Positions 26,725 to 36,166 of a stretch of DNA of 64,000 nucleotides are shown here, in pieces; the stretch's first letter is position 1, and every line of letters begins with the position of its first letter. The position numbers and the translations under genes were made by a program. The stretch is from Bacteroidaceae bacterium (GTDB lineage: Bacteria; Bacteroidota; Bacteroidia; Bacteroidales; Bacteroidaceae): assembly GCA_017650105.1 (NCBI GenBank), contig JAGCFO010000041.1:1-64000 (forward strand), written 5' to 3'. The notes below the pieces were generated by a model that searched no databases, had not been told where the DNA came from, and saw only the letters and a list, made by a program, of their open reading frames with translations.

Positions 26725-28170
26725 ATGTCGAACGGATTTGTCAAGCAAATCGCCGAAGAGAAATATAAGTACGGGTTCACTACTGATGTCGATACGGATA
26801 TCATTCAGCATGGGCTGAACGAGGATGTAATTCGTCAGATTTCTTCTCGCAAGGCTGAGCCCGACTGGCTTCTTGACTTCCGTCTGAAGGCATATGCCTA
26901 TTGGCTCACTCAGACGTGCCCCAAGTGGGCTCATCTCGACATTCCGGAGATTGACTATCAGTCGATTTCGTACTATGCCGATCCTACGCGCCGAGCAAAA
27001 GGCCCGCAGACGCTCGAAGAAATCGATCCGGAGGTAATGAAGACCTTCGACAAGTTGGGAATCCCCCTCGAGGAGCGCCTTGCGCTGAGCGGAAATACGG
27101 CTGTGGATGCCGTGATGGATTCAGTCTCGGTGAAGACTACTTTCAAGGAGCGTCTGGCTGAGAAAGGCATCATTTTTTGCTCGATAAGTGAGGCTGTCAG
27201 GAATCATCCCGAGCTGGTGCGCAAGTATCTGGGCTCTGTCGTAAGCTATCGCGACAACTTCTTTGCTGCACTCAACTCTGCCGTTTTCAGCGACGGTTCG
27301 TTTGTCTATATTCCCAAAGGGGTGCGTTGCCCGATGGAACTTTCCACTTATTTCCGCATCAACGCCGCAGGAACGGGGCAGTTCGAGAGGACTCTCATTG
27401 TTGCCGACGATGACAGTTATGTCTCTTATCTTGAGGGATGTACAGCTCCCATGCGCGATGAGAACCAGCTGCATGCTGCTATTGTGGAGATAGTTGTTCT
27501 CGACAGAGCGGAAGTGAAGTATTCTACAGTGCAGAACTGGTATCCGGGCGATGAGAAGGGGCAAGGAGGCGTTTTCAACTTCGTAACCAAGCGCGGACAT
27601 TGTCGGGGAGAGGGCAGCAAGATATCTTGGACTCAGGTGGAGACGGGTTCTGCTATCACTTGGAAATATCCCAGCTGTGTGCTTTCGGGCGACAACTCTG
27701 TGGGAGAATTCTATTCTGTGGCTGTCACTAACAACTATCAGCAAGCAGATACAGGCACCAAGATGATTCATCTCGGGCGCAATACCCGCAGCACAATCAT
27801 CTCAAAGGGCATCTCAGCAGGACATAGCTCCAATGCCTATCGCGGATTGGTGAAAGTAGGCGAAAAAGCCGAAGGAGCACGCAACTACAGTCAGTGCGAT
27901 TCGCTCCTGCTGGGCGACAAATGCGGCGCACACACCTTTCCTTATATGGATATCCACAACGAAACGGCTGTGGTGGAGCACGAAGCCACTACTTCCAAGA
28001 TTAGCGAGGAGCAGCTTTTCTATTGCAATCAGCGCGGCATAAAGACAGAAGATGCTATAGGCCTCATTGTCAACGGCTACGCGAAGGAAGTCCTCAACAA
28101 GTTGCCTATGGAGTTTGCAGTAGAGGCTCAAAAACTGCTAAGCGTTTCTCTTGAGGGCTCAGTCGGCTAA
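26725..28170 (+). CDS. sufB: Fe-S cluster assembly protein SufB
   Basis: 481 residues, full length. Recognisable: [62 protein letters not shown], and the C-terminal [22 protein letters not shown]. SufB is the scaffold of the SufBCD complex for Fe-S cluster building. It heads sufB-sufC-sufD-sufS. Confidence 0.97.
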   Translation: MSNGFVKQIAEEKYKYGFTTDVDTDIIQHGLNEDVIRQISSRKAEPDWLLDFRLKAYAYWLTQTCPKWAHLDIPEIDYQSISYYADPTRRAKGPQTLEEIDPEVMKTFDKLGIPLEERLALSGNTAVDAVMDSVSVKTTFKERLAEKGIIFCSISEAVRNHPELVRKYLGSVVSYRDNFFAALNSAVFSDGSFVYIPKGVRCPMELSTYFRINAAGTGQFERTLIVADDDSYVSYLEGCTAPMRDENQLHAAIVEIVVLDRAEVKYSTVQNWYPGDEKGQGGVFNFVTKRGHCRGEGSKISWTQVETGSAITWKYPSCVLSGDNSVGEFYSVAVTNNYQQADTGTKMIHLGRNTRSTIISKGISAGHSSNAYRGLVKVGEKAEGARNYSQCDSLLLGDKCGAHTFPYMDIHNETAVVEHEATTSKISEEQLFYCNQRGIKTEDAIGLIVNGYAKEVLNKLPMEFAVEAQKLLSVSLEGSVG

Positions 28171-28210
28171 GGATATTGAAAAGGAGAAAAAACAGAAAAT
28201 CGAGAAAGCT

Positions 28211-28951
28211 ATGTTAAAGATAGAAAACCTTCATGCCACAGTAGCGGGAAACGAGATACTGAAAGGAATCGACCTGGAAGTCGGCAAGGGAGAAGTGCAC
28301 GCCATCATGGGCCCAAACGGCTCGGGGAAAAGCACTCTCAGCAATGTTTTGGTAGGAAACCCCAACTACACGGTGACTGAGGGAAAAATCACTTTTCAGG
28401 GAAAGGACCTCTTGAGCCTTCCTCCCGAAGATAGGAGCCACGAGGGAATTTTCCTTTCGTTTCAGTATCCCGTTGAAATTCCGGGAGTTAGCATGGTGAA
28501 CTTTATGCGCACTGCCGTAAACGAGCATCGCGCCTACAAGGGATTAGCTCCTTTGGCAGCCAACGAGTTCCTGAAGCTGATGCGCGAAAAGCGCGCACTT
28601 GTGGGACTTGACGGTAAACTGGCGAACCGCTCTGTGAACGAAGGATTTAGCGGGGGCGAGAAGAAGAGGAACGAGATTTTCCAAATGGCTATGCTCGAGC
28701 CCGTGCTGAGCATTCTCGACGAGACGGATTCGGGGCTTGACATCGATGCCTTGCGCGTAGTAGCCGAAGGGGTAAACAAACTTCACACGTCAGACAATTC
28801 AGTTATTGTCATTACGCACTACCAGCGTCTTCTCGACTACATTAAACCCGATGTGGTGCATGTGCTCTACAACGGGCGCATCGTCAAAACAGCAGGTCCA
28901 GAGCTGGCTCTGGAGCTGGAAGAGAAAGGATACGACTGGCTAAAGGAATAA
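28211..28951 (+). CDS. sufC: Fe-S cluster assembly ATPase SufC
   Basis: 246 residues from the ATG at 28211 (LKIENLHATVAGNEILKGIDL); an upstream TTG frame would overlap sufB and is rejected. ABC ATPase with Walker A MGPNGSGKSTL, signature FSGGEKKRNEI, Walker B LSILDETDSGLDID and H-loop VIVITHYQRLLDYI. It powers the SufBCD scaffold. It starts 40 bp after sufB. Confidence 0.97.
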   Translation: MLKIENLHATVAGNEILKGIDLEVGKGEVHAIMGPNGSGKSTLSNVLVGNPNYTVTEGKITFQGKDLLSLPPEDRSHEGIFLSFQYPVEIPGVSMVNFMRTAVNEHRAYKGLAPLAANEFLKLMREKRALVGLDGKLANRSVNEGFSGGEKKRNEIFQMAMLEPVLSILDETDSGLDIDALRVVAEGVNKLHTSDNSVIVITHYQRLLDYIKPDVVHVLYNGRIVKTAGPELALELEEKGYDWLKE

Positions 28952-28957
28952 GCAGAA

Positions 28958-29908
28958 GTGGAAACAAGCCGAATACTGAAGGAACTTGGAGGAGGGGCTC
29001 TGCTGATGCGCGGAGAAGCTCCTAACGTCCTGGAACTGAACGTTCCGGCAGGAGTGGCGTTGCCTAAACCCGTCTTCCTTACAAATCAGCTCAAAGGGCT
29101 GGAGGATTGTGACACTCAGCTCGAGCTCCACATTGCTGTAGCCGAAGGGGGTAAGGCTGATGTGGTGTTTGAAGACAGATGTACCGAAGACCTTCCTTTT
29201 CATTCTACCCGAAGCGTCAAAGCCGACGTCGGTAGGGGCGCCTCTCTTGGTTTGCTCTCCTTCGAAGAGCTTGGTTCTCAGAGCGTTTGCTCAAACGACA
29301 TCCGTATATCCAACGCGGGAAAAGTCAGCGTCGGCACGTTCTGTCTGACAGGCGGAAAGTCCGACAACTCCCTGCAGCTCGACTTTTCGGGAGAGGGTGC
29401 CGAGTGTGAGCTTTTCGGCATCGTTATCGCTTCGGGCAAACAGGAAGTCAGAAATGCCGTTCAGGTAACGCACCGAGCCGCGCATTGTACTGATAGAGAG
29501 CTGTTTAAGCAAATACTTGACGAAGAGGCTGTAGGAAGATTCGAAGGGCTTGTCAAAGTTTGTCCCGGAGCATCGGGAGCAGATTCGCAGCAGACAAGCC
29601 GAAGCATCTGCCTCAGCAGAGCATCGCGCGCGTTTGCCCAACCGCAGCTCATTATCGATATGGATGACGTGAAATGCAGTCACGGAGCCACTGTGGGGCA
29701 GCTTGACGAAGATGCGCTCTTCTACATGCAGCAGCGCGGAATACGTCGGCACGAGGCGCGCCTCCTGCTTCTGACGGCGTTTCTCTCCGAAGTCATCGAC
29801 AAGGTTTCCCTACCCTCTATGCGCGATAGACTTCACATGATGGCAGAGAGCCGACTGCGCGGGGAACTCAATCATTGCGTCTCTTGCAGCATTTGCAAGA
29901 CAAGTTAG
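28958..29908 (+). CDS. sufD: Fe-S cluster assembly protein SufD, short form
   Basis: 316 residues from a GTG 6 bp after sufC; no ATG fits. The C-terminal beta-helix is standard: SSQQTSR-like DSQQTSRSICLSRASRAF, DDVKCSHGATVGQLDEDALFYMQQRGI, and the end RGELNHCVSCSICK. Compared with the usual length of about 440, some 120 residues are missing at the N-terminus (the helical PFPTxKxExWRYT part). It is either a natural short form or an older truncation. The gene remains in frame in the operon, so it is probably used. Confidence 0.9.
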   Translation: METSRILKELGGGALLMRGEAPNVLELNVPAGVALPKPVFLTNQLKGLEDCDTQLELHIAVAEGGKADVVFEDRCTEDLPFHSTRSVKADVGRGASLGLLSFEELGSQSVCSNDIRISNAGKVSVGTFCLTGGKSDNSLQLDFSGEGAECELFGIVIASGKQEVRNAVQVTHRAAHCTDRELFKQILDEEAVGRFEGLVKVCPGASGADSQQTSRSICLSRASRAFAQPQLIIDMDDVKCSHGATVGQLDEDALFYMQQRGIRRHEARLLLLTAFLSEVIDKVSLPSMRDRLHMMAESRLRGELNHCVSCSICKTS

Positions 29909-29964
29909 AGCAGGGCTCTATGCGAGTTTCCTTGTTGCCCTCGGATTTTGGTTAACACATACAG

Positions 29965-30050
29965 ATTTTTTCCTTCTCCAAAAAAATTTTTCCCTTCTTC
30001 ATACGGCGATATTTGTTCTCCAAAAAATTTTTTTCCTTCTCCAAAAATCC
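29965..30050. repeat. 21-bp-family intergenic repeat, copy F
   Basis: Units GATTTTTTCCTTCTCC, AAAAAAATTTTTCCCTTCTTC, core ATACGGCGATAT, TTGTTCTCC and AAAAAATTTTTTTCCTTCTCC, in the gap between sufD and sufS. Its core and flanks equal copy D. It inserts in frame with sufS, which extends the open frame backwards to 29948 without being part of the enzyme. Confidence 0.85.
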
Positions 30051-30073
30051 ACTCCGAAAAAGTGCCCTCATAT

Positions 30074-31291
30074 ATGCTTCCTGAACTGCCCGACATCAAA
30101 GAAATAAGAGCCGATTTTCCGATTCTTTCGCGCGAGGTTTACAACACCCCGCTCGTTTATCTCGACAATGCTGCTACCACGCAGAAGCCGCGCGTCGTGC
30201 TGGATGCTATCACCCAAGCGTACACTACTAGTAACGCCAACGTACACAGAGGATTGCATCGCCTTTCGCAGGAATCGACCGAAATGCTTGAGGCATCGCG
30301 TCAGACGGTGAAACGCTTCCTCAACGCTTCCTCCTCCAGCGAAATCATTTTCACAAAGGGCACGACGGAGAGCATAAACCTGCTTGCAACATCCTTTGGG
30401 GAGCGATTCATGCACGAAGGGGATGAGGTAATAGTTTCCGAGATGGAGCATCACAGCAATATCGTCCCTTGGCAGTTGTTAAGCGAAAGACGAGGGATTG
30501 TTCTTCGCGTCATCCCCATCACAGATGACGGTCGGCTGGATTTGGATGCCTACAAAACCCTCTTTAACGAGAAGACGCGCATCGTTTCCGTCACTCACGT
30601 AAGTAATGTGCTCGGTACCGTAAACCCTATCGACGAGATCATCCGCATTGCCCATCAGCATGAGGTGCCTGTTGCCGTAGACGGGGCGCAAAGTGCTCCA
30701 CATCAGTTCGTTGACGTGCAGGCGATGGATTGCGACTTCTTTGCCTTCAGCGCTCATAAAGTGTATGGACCCACAGGAGTAGGCGTTTTGTACGGCAAGG
30801 AACGTTGGCTTGAGCAGATGCCTCCCTATCAGGGCGGAGGAGAAATGATTGGTAGAGTCAGATTTAGTGGCACAACCTTCAACGAATTGCCCTATAAGTT
30901 TGAGGCAGGCACTCCTAATTATATCGGAAACATTGCTGCCGCGAAGGCTTTGGACTATGTGCAGAATCTGGGTTTAGACAACATCAGAACTTACGAAGAA
31001 TCTCTTGTCAAATATGCTGTGGAAGGGCTTCAGGAGATACCCGACATCAAGATTTACGGGCAGCCCTCTTCGCTTGTGTCATTCAACTTAGGGAAAATTC
31101 ATCACAGCGATGTGGGAGTCTTGCTCGATCGTTTGGGAGTTGCCGTACGTACGGGACATCATTGTGCTGAGCCTTTGATGGATCGACTGGGGATTACGGG
31201 AACCGTTCGGGCTTCTTTCTCATTCTACAATACGAAGCACGAAGTGGATGTGCTCCTTTCTGCCCTACGCAAGGTGATTTCGATGTTTTGA
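30074..31291 (+). CDS. sufS: Cysteine desulfurase SufS
   Basis: 405 residues from the ATG at 30074 (LPELPDIKEIRADFPILSREV); the earlier frame from 29948 translates the repeat and has no counterpart in the family. It takes sulfur from cysteine for the SufBCD scaffold. The PLP lysine is K229 in FSAHKVYGPTG, and the persulfide cysteine is C364 in TGHHCAEPLMDRLGI. Usual partner SufE is not seen nearby. Convergent with nnrD, stops 2 bp apart. Confidence 0.97.
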   Translation: MLPELPDIKEIRADFPILSREVYNTPLVYLDNAATTQKPRVVLDAITQAYTTSNANVHRGLHRLSQESTEMLEASRQTVKRFLNASSSSEIIFTKGTTESINLLATSFGERFMHEGDEVIVSEMEHHSNIVPWQLLSERRGIVLRVIPITDDGRLDLDAYKTLFNEKTRIVSVTHVSNVLGTVNPIDEIIRIAHQHEVPVAVDGAQSAPHQFVDVQAMDCDFFAFSAHKVYGPTGVGVLYGKERWLEQMPPYQGGGEMIGRVRFSGTTFNELPYKFEAGTPNYIGNIAAAKALDYVQNLGLDNIRTYEESLVKYAVEGLQEIPDIKIYGQPSSLVSFNLGKIHHSDVGVLLDRLGVAVRTGHHCAEPLMDRLGITGTVRASFSFYNTKHEVDVLLSALRKVISMF

Positions 31292-31293
31292 CG

Positions 31294-32178
31294 TCAGAAG
31301 CGGCAGATTTTCTTCCACGCTTCGGGAAGGAATGCTATGATGTCTGTTGCTATGAGGGACGTTTGCCCAAGTTTTTCTGCTGCGAAGTCTCCTGCCAATC
31401 CGTGAGCAAAAACCCCAAGCCTTGCTGCTTCATATGTCTGGTAGCCTTGAGCGCACAATGCTAAAACGATGCCTGTGAGCACGTCTCCGCTTCCTCCCGT
31501 TGCCATTCCCGGGTTTCCAGTAGTGTTGATGGAAACTTGTCCTTCGGGCGAGGCAACAACGGTTTCATGTCCTTTTAATACAACGCAGGCATTTGCTTTT
31601 TGCGCCAGCATCCGTGCTTGGCTCAGTCGTTCCGATTTCGTATAAGTAAGGGAGAAAGGGCGAAGCAGCCTGTTGAATTCTCCCGTATGAGGGGTGAGGA
31701 TGGTTTTCGGGGGCAGTATCTTCCACCAATTATCCGAAGTAGAAAGGATATTCAAGGCATCAGCATCAAGAACGACGGGAAGGTTTGTCCTGCTTGCTAC
31801 ATCAATAAGGTAGAAGAGGAAATCCTTCATTTTCTCCTCCGTTCCCATTCCCGGGCCTGCTGCCAAAGCAGAGCAGCTATTAGGGAGCGTGATGTTTTCG
31901 CAGCAGAAATGCTCTCCGCTGGTGCGTATCATTGCTTCGGGCACAGCTGTTTGCAGAACGGCTCGATTGCATTCGGGAGTAGCAACAGACAAGAGCCCTA
32001 CCCCCGAGCGTAAGCATGCTCGGGAAGCCATAATAGCAGCGCCAGCCATTCCTCTGCTTCCTGCTGCCAGCAGCGCGTGCCCGTAATCCCCCTTGTGGCT
32101 CTCAGCTTTGCGAGGGATGATGAGCGCTTCTGCTTTTCGTAGTGTGAAACGCTGCGGGGAGAGTTGTTCTGCTGTCAT
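31294..32178 (-). CDS. nnrD: ADP-dependent NAD(P)H-hydrate dehydratase
   Basis: 294 residues. It repairs hydrated NAD(P)H. Visible motifs: HKGDYGHALLAAGSRGMAGAAIMASRACLRSGVGL, LDADALNIL, LTPHTGEFNRLL, NTTGNPGMATGGSGDVLTGIVLAL. This is the C-terminal (dehydratase) half of the usual YjeF/Nnr fusion; the NnrE epimerase half is not attached here and not seen in the window. Confidence 0.93.
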   Translation of the reverse strand: MTAEQLSPQRFTLRKAEALIIPRKAESHKGDYGHALLAAGSRGMAGAAIMASRACLRSGVGLLSVATPECNRAVLQTAVPEAMIRTSGEHFCCENITLPNSCSALAAGPGMGTEEKMKDFLFYLIDVASRTNLPVVLDADALNILSTSDNWWKILPPKTILTPHTGEFNRLLRPFSLTYTKSERLSQARMLAQKANACVVLKGHETVVASPEGQVSINTTGNPGMATGGSGDVLTGIVLALCAQGYQTYEAARLGVFAHGLAGDFAAEKLGQTSLIATDIIAFLPEAWKKICRF

Positions 32179-32211
32179 TTTCGGTGCTGAGGGGTTATTG
32201 ATGCGTGACTA

Positions 32212-33531
32212 TCAGTCGCGTTTGAAGATATCTCTCGTGTAGACTTTTTCCTCTACGTCATCCAGGCACGAGTCGTAGCGATTGGCAATGATGGCATCGC
32301 TGCTTTTCTTGAAGATATCCAAGTCGTTGACTACTTCGCTGCCGAAGAAACTCGTTCCATTTTCAAGCGATGGTTCGTAGATAATGATTTTTGCTCCCTT
32401 CGCCTTGATGCGTTTCATGACTCCCTGAATGGCACTCTGCCTGAAATTGTCGGAATTAGACTTCATCGTCAGGCGGAAAACTCCGATTGTCACTTCGCGC
32501 TCATGATTCGCATTCCATTGATTTGACGAATAGTAGCTGTAGTAGCCTGCCTTCGTGAGCACTTGGTCGGCTATGAAGTCCTTCCTTGTTCTGTTGCTCT
32601 CAACTATTGCCGTCATCATGTTCTGAGGCACATTCTGATAGTTGGCAAGCAACTGCTTGGTGTCTTTCGGAAGGCAGTATCCGCCATATCCGAAGGAGGG
32701 ATTATTGTAGTGCCTTCCGATGCGCGGGTCAAGCCCGATGCCTTCGATGATGGACTTAGAGTCGAGCCCCTTCACTTCGGCATAGGTGTCGAGCTCGTTG
32801 AAGAAGCTGACGCGAAGGGCGAGGTATGTGTTGGCAAAAAGCTTCACAGCCTCAGCCTCTTTCAGTTCCATGAAGAGGGTGGGGATGTTCTCCTCTTCGG
32901 CTCCTTCCTGCAGCAGCGCGGCAAACTTGCGTGCCGATTCCTCCATATGGTTGCCTGTGATAGCTTTGATGGCCTCGTTTTCCTCGCTCTTCTCATCCTT
33001 AATCATAGGGTAGCCCACGATGATGCGGCTCGGATGCAGGTTGTCGTAGAGGGCTTTGCTCTCGCGCAGGAACTCGGGAGAGAAGAGCAGACGGAACTTG
33101 TGCGTCTTGTCTTTCCCCTCAGCCTGGAACTTGCGTGCGTACTTGACATACAGGCTTCGGCAATACCCCACGGGAATGGTGCTCTTGATAACCATTGTTG
33201 CCTCTGGATTGACGCTAAGCACCAGATCGATAACGTCTTCGATGTGATGCGTATCGAAGAAGTTCTGCACCGGATCGTAGTTCGTGGGAGCTGCGATGAC
33301 AACGAGTTCCGCATTGCGGTAAGCTTCTGCGCCATCCAGCGTAGCTGTCAGGTCGAGCTGCCTTTCGGCGAAAAATTTCTCGATATATTCGTCCTGTATG
33401 GGTGAAATGCGCTTGTTAATCTTCTCCACCTTCTCGGGTATCACGTCAACGGCTGTCACGTGGTGATGCTGGCTCAAAAGCGTGGCGATGCTCAATCCTA
33501 CATAGCCTGTTCCTGCAACGGCAATATTCAT
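32212..33531 (-). CDS. ugd: UDP-glucose 6-dehydrogenase
   Basis: 439 residues from the ATG at 33531. Oxidises UDP-glucose to UDP-glucuronate for polysaccharide synthesis. The Rossmann motif [18 protein letters not shown] opens the protein, [10 protein letters not shown] and [11 protein letters not shown] follow, and the catalytic cysteine sits in [16 protein letters not shown]. It has its own promoter and stands alone, 33 bp from nnrD. Confidence 0.93.
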   Translation of the reverse strand: MNIAVAGTGYVGLSIATLLSQHHHVTAVDVIPEKVEKINKRISPIQDEYIEKFFAERQLDLTATLDGAEAYRNAELVVIAAPTNYDPVQNFFDTHHIEDVIDLVLSVNPEATMVIKSTIPVGYCRSLYVKYARKFQAEGKDKTHKFRLLFSPEFLRESKALYDNLHPSRIIVGYPMIKDEKSEENEAIKAITGNHMEESARKFAALLQEGAEEENIPTLFMELKEAEAVKLFANTYLALRVSFFNELDTYAEVKGLDSKSIIEGIGLDPRIGRHYNNPSFGYGGYCLPKDTKQLLANYQNVPQNMMTAIVESNRTRKDFIADQVLTKAGYYSYYSSNQWNANHEREVTIGVFRLTMKSNSDNFRQSAIQGVMKRIKAKGAKIIIYEPSLENGTSFFGSEVVNDLDIFKKSSDAIIANRYDSCLDDVEEKVYTRDIFKRD

Positions 33532-33580
33532 GGTCAAGTTATTTTAGATGTTATAAAATCCGATTTAATTTTTTGTCTTG

Positions 33581-33588
33581 CAAATATA
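33581..33588 (-). promoter_or_regulatory. Promoter -7 box of ugd
   Basis: TATATTTG on the minus strand, about 50 bp before the ugd start. Confidence 0.65.
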
Positions 33589-33665
33589 CTTCTTTTTCTT
33601 TGATTCTTTCCTATAAAAGGAGGAAAAGATTGTTTTTGCGGGAAAATAATTATGTTCAACAAATA

Positions 33666-33735
33666 AAATTTTTTTCTTTCTAAATAATTTTTTTTCCCTT
33701 CTTCAAAAAAATTTTTCCCTTCTTCATATTCTCCC
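33666..33735. repeat. 21-bp-family intergenic repeat, copy G
   Basis: Three units: AAAATTTTTTTCTTTCTAAAT, AATTTTTTTTCCCTTCTTCAA and AAAAATTTTTCCCTTCTTCAT, without the GC-rich core. It lies between the divergent promoters of ugd and the unknown gene pair. Confidence 0.8.
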
Positions 33736-33792
33736 CTCCTTTGGGAGCGTTGCAGAAGGGGCAAAGATGTTGTTGTTTTCAGGAAAAATCCG

Positions 33793-33800
33793 TATCTTTG
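33793..33800 (+). promoter_or_regulatory. Promoter -7 box of the 33.8-35.2 kb gene pair
   Basis: TATCTTTG followed by CAGC, 22 bp before the start codon of the first gene. Confidence 0.75.
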
Positions 33801-33822
33801 CAGCAAGAGAGATCAAATTTCT

Positions 33823-34518
33823 ATGACGGATTCAGTAATTATTTCTACAATAAAAAACCTCCAGAAGGAGTACTCCGGGTATAAAGACGGAGGGCGTGCC
33901 TTTGTCGAAGCTCTTGCAAAGAAGATAAACAACATAGTCGACGAGGAAAAGAAAGAGGTCATCGACTTCCTCTTGCGGGAGATTGAGTTGAATGCTAACG
34001 ACTTAGGCGATCTTGCCTTACGCACAATAGAGTTTCTCGACTCTCCTGATATGGCGAACAGACTGGAGGAGATTTACAAGCGACAGCACAACAAGAAGGA
34101 CGAATACTGGAAGCAAGGCGTACTATTGAAACTTCTGATGAAATCACATCCGTCGGCAATCTATGATGATTATCTGGAAAAGAGCCCTGAGGCTAAGGAG
34201 TACTTTTATTTCCTTTCCTATTATTCGAAACTCTATCCGCAAAAAGGAATTCCTCTGCTTGCCGATAGTCTGATAGAAGATCATCACGTTGCAGCCACTC
34301 TTCCCAGCGACAATCCGAACAGCTTTGCCGGAGTTGAATTTGATATGCTGACTTTAATTATGGTGTCAGAGGAATTAGTGACTCCTCTTCTGGAAGAAGT
34401 GCGGAGAAAAAACGCTAAAGCGGCAGAGCATCTGAAAAAACATTTGGTGCATCTTCTGGAACACTACCCCTATCGCTTTTCAAAAGAGATTAAGGATAGC
34501 TTTTTGGCAGAACTATAA
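33823..34518 (+). CDS. Unknown helical-repeat-like cytoplasmic protein
   Basis: 231 residues, no signal peptide or membrane segment. The sequence is strongly helical with pairs of amphipathic helices (EEKKEVIDFLLREIELNAND, LALRTIEFLDSPDMANRLEEIY, EYWKQGVLLKLLMKS), resembling a HEAT-like repeat. I do not recognise a family. The next gene begins 8 bp after its stop, so they form an operon with one promoter. Confidence 0.6.
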   Translation: MTDSVIISTIKNLQKEYSGYKDGGRAFVEALAKKINNIVDEEKKEVIDFLLREIELNANDLGDLALRTIEFLDSPDMANRLEEIYKRQHNKKDEYWKQGVLLKLLMKSHPSAIYDDYLEKSPEAKEYFYFLSYYSKLYPQKGIPLLADSLIEDHHVAATLPSDNPNSFAGVEFDMLTLIMVSEELVTPLLEEVRRKNAKAAEHLKKHLVHLLEHYPYRFSKEIKDSFLAEL

Positions 34519-34526
34519 CCGACAAA

Positions 34527-35225
34527 ATGAACACAGTGGAAAAGAAAGAGCTAGTGAACCAAGTCGAGCTTCAGATAGACGAAGCTTTGACAAAGGATGG
34601 TTTCCTGAAGAGGAAGGGTGATTACTATAAGCCACTGCCAAATAGGTTTTTAGGAACGCTTTCTTTCACCAGAAGCCATTTTAACAGCCCGACGGACTTC
34701 TGGTTAGACGTTATCCTTATCGTGGAGAACATGAATACTGCGTGCGTAAGCAACTGGCTGAAAAAGAAAACAAAAAAGGAGTATATCCCTGGAGGAGCTG
34801 TCACGATTGACAACGTCTGTAATCTCTTGCCTAAAGTGAAGCCTTTTGATTGGGGATTCTCTACAACATCGAAGAAAAACAAAAAAGTCCTGGAAAAAGC
34901 GCTGAAAGATATACTGCCTGTTAGTAACAGGATTTTCAAGCAAATAGACTCTCCGGACAAGTTTACAACCTACTTGATGGAGAACAGCATTATGAATAAA
35001 GAGGGTGAAATAATGTTGCAGTATTATTGCTGTAATCGTAAGGATTTGGCAATGAGATACCTTGATATGATTCGTCAAGGAAAAATTAGTAAAAACGCTT
35101 TGAAAAATCCTTATTTCGCGGATTTCTGTGAGATGTTTGAGACGCTACTTCCTGAAGACCCTCAGGAGATACTATGCGAAGTTCCGGCCTATTGCAAGAA
35201 AAGAAGAATCACTTACATAGACTAA
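34527..35225 (+). CDS. Unknown protein, DUF4304-like N-terminus
   Basis: 232 residues, cytoplasmic. The start has the pattern of DUF4304-type proteins: LTKDGFLKRKGDYYKPLPNRFLGTLSFTRSHF. These are small proteins of unknown role, sometimes near polymorphic toxins. The C-terminal half (YCCNRKDLAMRYLDMIRQG) is basic and helical. Base composition is lower in GC than the flanking housekeeping genes. I cannot assign a function; the pairing with the gene before is the only context. Confidence 0.5.
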   Translation: MNTVEKKELVNQVELQIDEALTKDGFLKRKGDYYKPLPNRFLGTLSFTRSHFNSPTDFWLDVILIVENMNTACVSNWLKKKTKKEYIPGGAVTIDNVCNLLPKVKPFDWGFSTTSKKNKKVLEKALKDILPVSNRIFKQIDSPDKFTTYLMENSIMNKEGEIMLQYYCCNRKDLAMRYLDMIRQGKISKNALKNPYFADFCEMFETLLPEDPQEILCEVPAYCKKRRITYID

Positions 35226-35307
35226 AGAATATATGGCAAAGAAATCCGTATGGAAAAGTAATATTTAAAAGGAAAGAAACCATCCGATTCGGAAGACAAA
35301 GAAAACA

Positions 35308-35339
35308 GCAGCGGAGAGCATTCAAAAGCCCTCCGCTGC
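35308..35339 (-). terminator. Terminator after the zinc-ribbon gene
   Basis: GCAGCGGAGAGC (35308-35319) pairs with GCCCTCCGCTGC (35328-35339), 12 bp with one mismatch and loop ATTCAAAA. On the minus strand the hairpin is followed by TGTTTTCTTTG. It lies 34 bp after the zinc-ribbon stop codon and could also stop the convergent plus-strand pair. Confidence 0.75.
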
Positions 35340-35372
35340 AGAATTTTACGAAAAATGGTTTGTTTTCCTCTC

Positions 35373-36134
35373 TCAATCGAGAATCCTGAATCCTCCGATG
35401 ATAGGGAGCTCCTTTGCCTGCCCTTGGGCAGCGTTCATGATGCCCAGGATGGCAAGGATGAAGAAAAACAGGTTGAGGATGCGGAAAATCCATCCGAGCC
35501 CGGGAACCAGAGTGAGGACTCCGCTGGCAATGCTGCAAATGCAGAGGATGAGGCCCTGATTGGTGTGGAAACGTGCAAACTTGCTGTCTTTAGCCATGAT
35601 GAGCGGGATGATAAAGAGTATGCCCAGATAGGCAACGATAGCCATTCCGCGATTGTTTCGGATGTCTTCGGCGTCAAAGTCGGCTGTGGTGTTGGGCGTA
35701 TCAATAACCCTATCGAAGTTGCCTCGCGCCGACTCACTGCTTTCGCTCGAAGCTGATTCCTGCTTGGCGCTGTCGGAAGCCTTCGAAGAGTTGAAGTTTT
35801 CTTTCGCTGCCTCAAAGCCAGCCTTTGCTGCCTGCCCTATTTTGGCAGCAGCGTCGCCCAGCTGAGAGGCAACTTCGCGTGCCTGAGCCTCAAAGTCGTC
35901 CATACGCGACTTTTTCGGCTCTTCTTTCTTCTCTTCCTCGTTGCCCTGAACCTTCGTCTCTTCTTTTTCGGAAGGCTGCTCGGAGGGCTCTTCTTCGGCA
36001 GGAGCTGCTTCTTCTTCAGAAGAGGGGGCTTCTTCCGTAACGTCGGGCTCTTTGTCAATCAGGGGAGAACCGCAAGAATGACAGTAACGTTCATCATCGG
36101 AGTGCTCGGCTCCGCACTTGGGACAAATTTTCAT
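35373..36134 (-). CDS. Zinc-ribbon membrane protein with DUF4870-like helices
   Basis: 253 residues. N-terminal zinc ribbon MKICPKCGAEHSDDERYCHSCG (Cys4, C4/C7/C18/C21). A long acidic, low-complexity linker (about 30-140) follows, then three membrane helices (RGMAIVAYLGILFIIPLIMA, LILCICSIASGVLTLVPGLGW, RILNLFFFILAILGIMNAAQG). The membrane part looks like a DUF4870/Tic20-type fold. Function unknown. It is 32 bp downstream of gpmI on the same strand. Confidence 0.8.
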   Translation of the reverse strand: MKICPKCGAEHSDDERYCHSCGSPLIDKEPDVTEEAPSSEEEAAPAEEEPSEQPSEKEETKVQGNEEEKKEEPKKSRMDDFEAQAREVASQLGDAAAKIGQAAKAGFEAAKENFNSSKASDSAKQESASSESSESARGNFDRVIDTPNTTADFDAEDIRNNRGMAIVAYLGILFIIPLIMAKDSKFARFHTNQGLILCICSIASGVLTLVPGLGWIFRILNLFFFILAILGIMNAAQGQAKELPIIGGFRILD

Positions 36135-36166
36135 ACCTCTTGGTTTTGATGGTTATTATCTCCTAT

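Noticed and set aside
33534..33806. 90-codon minus-strand frame between ugd and the gene pair
   Set aside because: It translates repeat copy G (heptads such as YEEGKNF) and lies in a promoter region.
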